This document shows, piece by piece, positions 62,385 through 64,000 of a stretch of DNA of 64,000 bases. The stretch comes from Bradyrhizobium lablabi (GTDB lineage: Bacteria > Pseudomonadota > Alphaproteobacteria > Rhizobiales > Xanthobacteraceae). The stretch covers positions 124,001 to 188,000 of the forward strand of contig NZ_JAFCJK010000001.1 of NCBI RefSeq assembly GCF_018131005.1, read 5' to 3'. The stretch's first letter is position 1, and each line of letters opens with the position of its first letter. Both the position numbers and the translations under genes were made by a program. The notes under the pieces are model-generated. The model was given only the letters and a program-made list of their open reading frames with translations. It searched no databases and had not been told where the DNA came from.

Positions 62385-64000
62385 ATGACATTGCGTCTGG
62401 TCAGGTGCCTTGCGCTGCTGGCGCTGGGTCTCATGATTTTTGCCGCTGCGCCTGACGCGTATGCGATCGATGCTGTCAGCGTCCGCAGCGACGCGCCCGC
62501 GATCGACCTCACCGCCGTGCTCGATCATCAGCGCAGCGAGGCCGACCGCATCCAGGTCTCCACCGCTCCCGGCACTGACGGCATCGTGCGCCGCATCGAG
62601 GTCCGCGCCCGCGAGGGCGGGCAGAATTGGGTGGTGTTCGCGCTCGCCAACAACACCGACGACCAGCTCGACCGTTTGATCGTTGCGCCGCATTATCGCA
62701 TCGTCTCGTCGGGCCTGCTGTGGCCCGACCTCGGCTTGTCGCGCATCGCCACGATCACGCCCTCAGTCGGCGATCGTCCCGAGCGGCAGGAGAGCCCCAC
62801 CGCCGACGTATTCCGCATCACGCTCGATCCGGGTGCTGTCGTCACCTTCGTCGCCGAGCTGCGCACAGACAAGCTGCCGCAGCTCTATCTGTGGGAACCC
62901 GAGGCCTACAAGGACAAGGTCAACTCGTTCACGCTCTATCAGGGCATCGTGATCGGCATTTCCGGACTGCTTGCCCTCGTGCTCACCATTCTGTTCGTGG
63001 TCAAGGGCTCGATCATGTTCCCGGCCGCCGCGGCGCTGGCCTGGGCGGTGCTGGTCTATATCGGCGTCGATTTCGGCTTCTGGGCCAAGGTGCTCGACAT
63101 GTCGAACAACGCCGAGCGCGTCTGGCGCGCGGCCGGCGAAGCCATCCTCGCCGCGACGCTGCTGGTGTTTCTGTTCGCCTACCTGAATTTGAGCCGCTGG
63201 CACGTGCGCTACTCGCATATCACGATCGGCTGGCTCGCCTTCCTCGGCTCACTGGTGGCGCTCGCGTTGTTCGATCCGGCTGTTGCCTCCGGCATCGCGC
63301 GGATATCGCTCGTCATGATCGCCTTCGTGGGCTTTGCGCTGATCGTCTATCTCTCGACCCACGGCTTCGACCGCGCAGTGCTGCTGATCCCGACCTGGTT
63401 CCTGCTGGTGGTCTGGGTGATCGCGGCCGGAATGGCGGTCGCGGGTTCCGTCACCAACGACATCGTCGGCCCGGCACTGCTCGGCGGTCTCGTGCTGATC
63501 GTGATGCTGATCGGCTTCACCGTCATGCAGCACGCCTTTGCCGGCGGCGGCGCCACCACCGGCGTCGTCTCCGACGTCGAACGACGCGCGCTGGCGCTCA
63601 CCGGCTCCGGCGATCTGATCTGGGACTGGGACGTTTCCGCCGACAAGGTCTTCACCAGTCCGGAGACCGAAATCCTGCTCGGCTTGAAGCGCGGCACGCT
63701 GGAAGGACCGGCCGCCAAATGGCTGGAAGTGCTGCACCCGCTCGACCAGGACCGCTTCCGCGCCGCGCTCGACAGCGTGCTCGACCAGCGCCGCGGCCGC
63801 CTGGTGCAGGACTTCCGTCTGCGCACGCCCGACGGTCACTTCATGTGGTTCGCGCTGAAGGCGCGTCCTGTGGTCGGCTCCGACGGCGAGGTCTCGCGCG
63901 TGGTCGGTACGTTGACGGACGTGACCGAGTTCAAGAATGCCGAAGAGCGCATGCTCCACGATTCCGTCCATGACAACCTGACGGGCCTGCCGAACCGGAA
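62385..64000 (+). CDS. membrane PAS-GGDEF protein, cut by window end
   Basis: At least 538 residues without a stop. A signal peptide (LVRCLALLALGLMIFAAAPDAYA) is followed by a periplasmic beta domain (about 30-180), six or seven membrane helices (about 190-390), a PAS domain (about 410-520; ALALTGSGDLIWDWDVSADKV, FRLRTPDGHFMWFALKARPVVGSDG) and the opening of a GGDEF domain (DNLTGLPNR). The layout resembles 7TMR-DISM receptors coupled to cyclic di-GMP enzymes. What follows the GGDEF is outside the window. Confidence 0.88.
   Translation, partial: MTLRLVRCLALLALGLMIFAAAPDAYAIDAVSVRSDAPAIDLTAVLDHQRSEADRIQVSTAPGTDGIVRRIEVRAREGGQNWVVFALANNTDDQLDRLIVAPHYRIVSSGLLWPDLGLSRIATITPSVGDRPERQESPTADVFRITLDPGAVVTFVAELRTDKLPQLYLWEPEAYKDKVNSFTLYQGIVIGISGLLALVLTILFVVKGSIMFPAAAALAWAVLVYIGVDFGFWAKVLDMSNNAERVWRAAGEAILAATLLVFLFAYLNLSRWHVRYSHITIGWLAFLGSLVALALFDPAVASGIARISLVMIAFVGFALIVYLSTHGFDRAVLLIPTWFLLVVWVIAAGMAVAGSVTNDIVGPALLGGLVLIVMLIGFTVMQHAFAGGGATTGVVSDVERRALALTGSGDLIWDWDVSADKVFTSPETEILLGLKRGTLEGPAAKWLEVLHPLDQDRFRAALDSVLDQRRGRLVQDFRLRTPDGHFMWFALKARPVVGSDGEVSRVVGTLTDVTEFKNAEERMLHDSVHDNLTGLPNR

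Overview
The window looks like chromosomal DNA of a Bradyrhizobiaceae alphaproteobacterium, most probably Bradyrhizobium. Three things point there: high GC with strong C/G third positions; a lysA-lptM-argH/tlpA block whose TlpA closely resembles my recollection of the Bradyrhizobium protein; and many small intergenic repeats of kinds I associate with Bradyrhizobium and Rhodopseudomonas. The species is an inference, since no rRNA or tRNA gene was seen.

Left part (1-37 kb) is mostly ordinary core genome. 0-8.7 kb: TPR proteins, a tandem hotdog thioesterase, a DUF2066 protein, an L,D-transpeptidase next to an M15 peptidase, DUF2125, a ChaC-like cyclotransferase and a PlsC acyltransferase. 8.7-9.8 kb is a decayed patch ending in a frameshifted RTX fragment. 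9.8-16.5 kb: a DUF218 protein, ftsX-ftsE, a zinc-ribbon membrane protein, a CpdR-like receiver and a large TIGR02302 membrane protein with a collagen-like Gln/Gly repeat. 16.6-22.2 kb: a carboxymuconolactone decarboxylase-family protein, a beta-hydroxyacid dehydrogenase, lysA, lptM, argH, tlpA and a YjfB-like protein. 22.3-26.1 kb: 3-hydroxybutyryl-CoA dehydrogenase, etfA-etfB, a cobalamin adenosyltransferase and a twin-helix peptide. 26.2-37 kb: YihY, a hybrid histidine kinase overlapping it convergently, gluQRS, an AlkA-like glycosylase coupled to a DUF2855 gene, a flavin monooxygenase with an NHL-repeat lyase-like protein, a Bug-type binding protein and a ClC channel.

Middle part (37.2-47.6 kb) is accessory. 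It begins with an HNH protein beside a broken IS5-type transposase. Next come an SDR, a coniferyl-aldehyde-dehydrogenase-like enzyme, a BFD ferredoxin and a sterol desaturase/LysR pair. Last is a LysR-controlled operon of a two-component FAD-dependent aromatic hydroxylase (flavin reductase, NTF2-like protein, HpaB/TftD-type oxygenase). Directly downstream of the oxygenase lies a 55-codon internal fragment of a hydroxyquinol 1,2-dioxygenase, so the operon looks like the left end of a hydroxyquinol pathway that was later truncated.

Right part (47.6-64 kb) returns to core genes: an MsbA-like ABC exporter, rpmE with a clear promoter and terminator, a long structured repeat, an NDH-2-type dehydrogenase, an orphan ModA-like protein, a GH17 membrane protein (NdvC-like), a double-psi barrel protein, an adenylate cyclase, a PaiB-like protein, rcdA, a DUF1192 protein, metG behind a terminator-like hairpin, a quinone oxidoreductase, and the start of a PAS-GGDEF protein cut by the window edge.

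The least explained items are the multi-branched repeat at about 50.0-50.46 kb, the hairpin 45 bp before metG, the truncated hydroxyquinol operon with its operator-like palindrome, and the way repeats border or replace gene ends. No complete new defence or mobile system was found.
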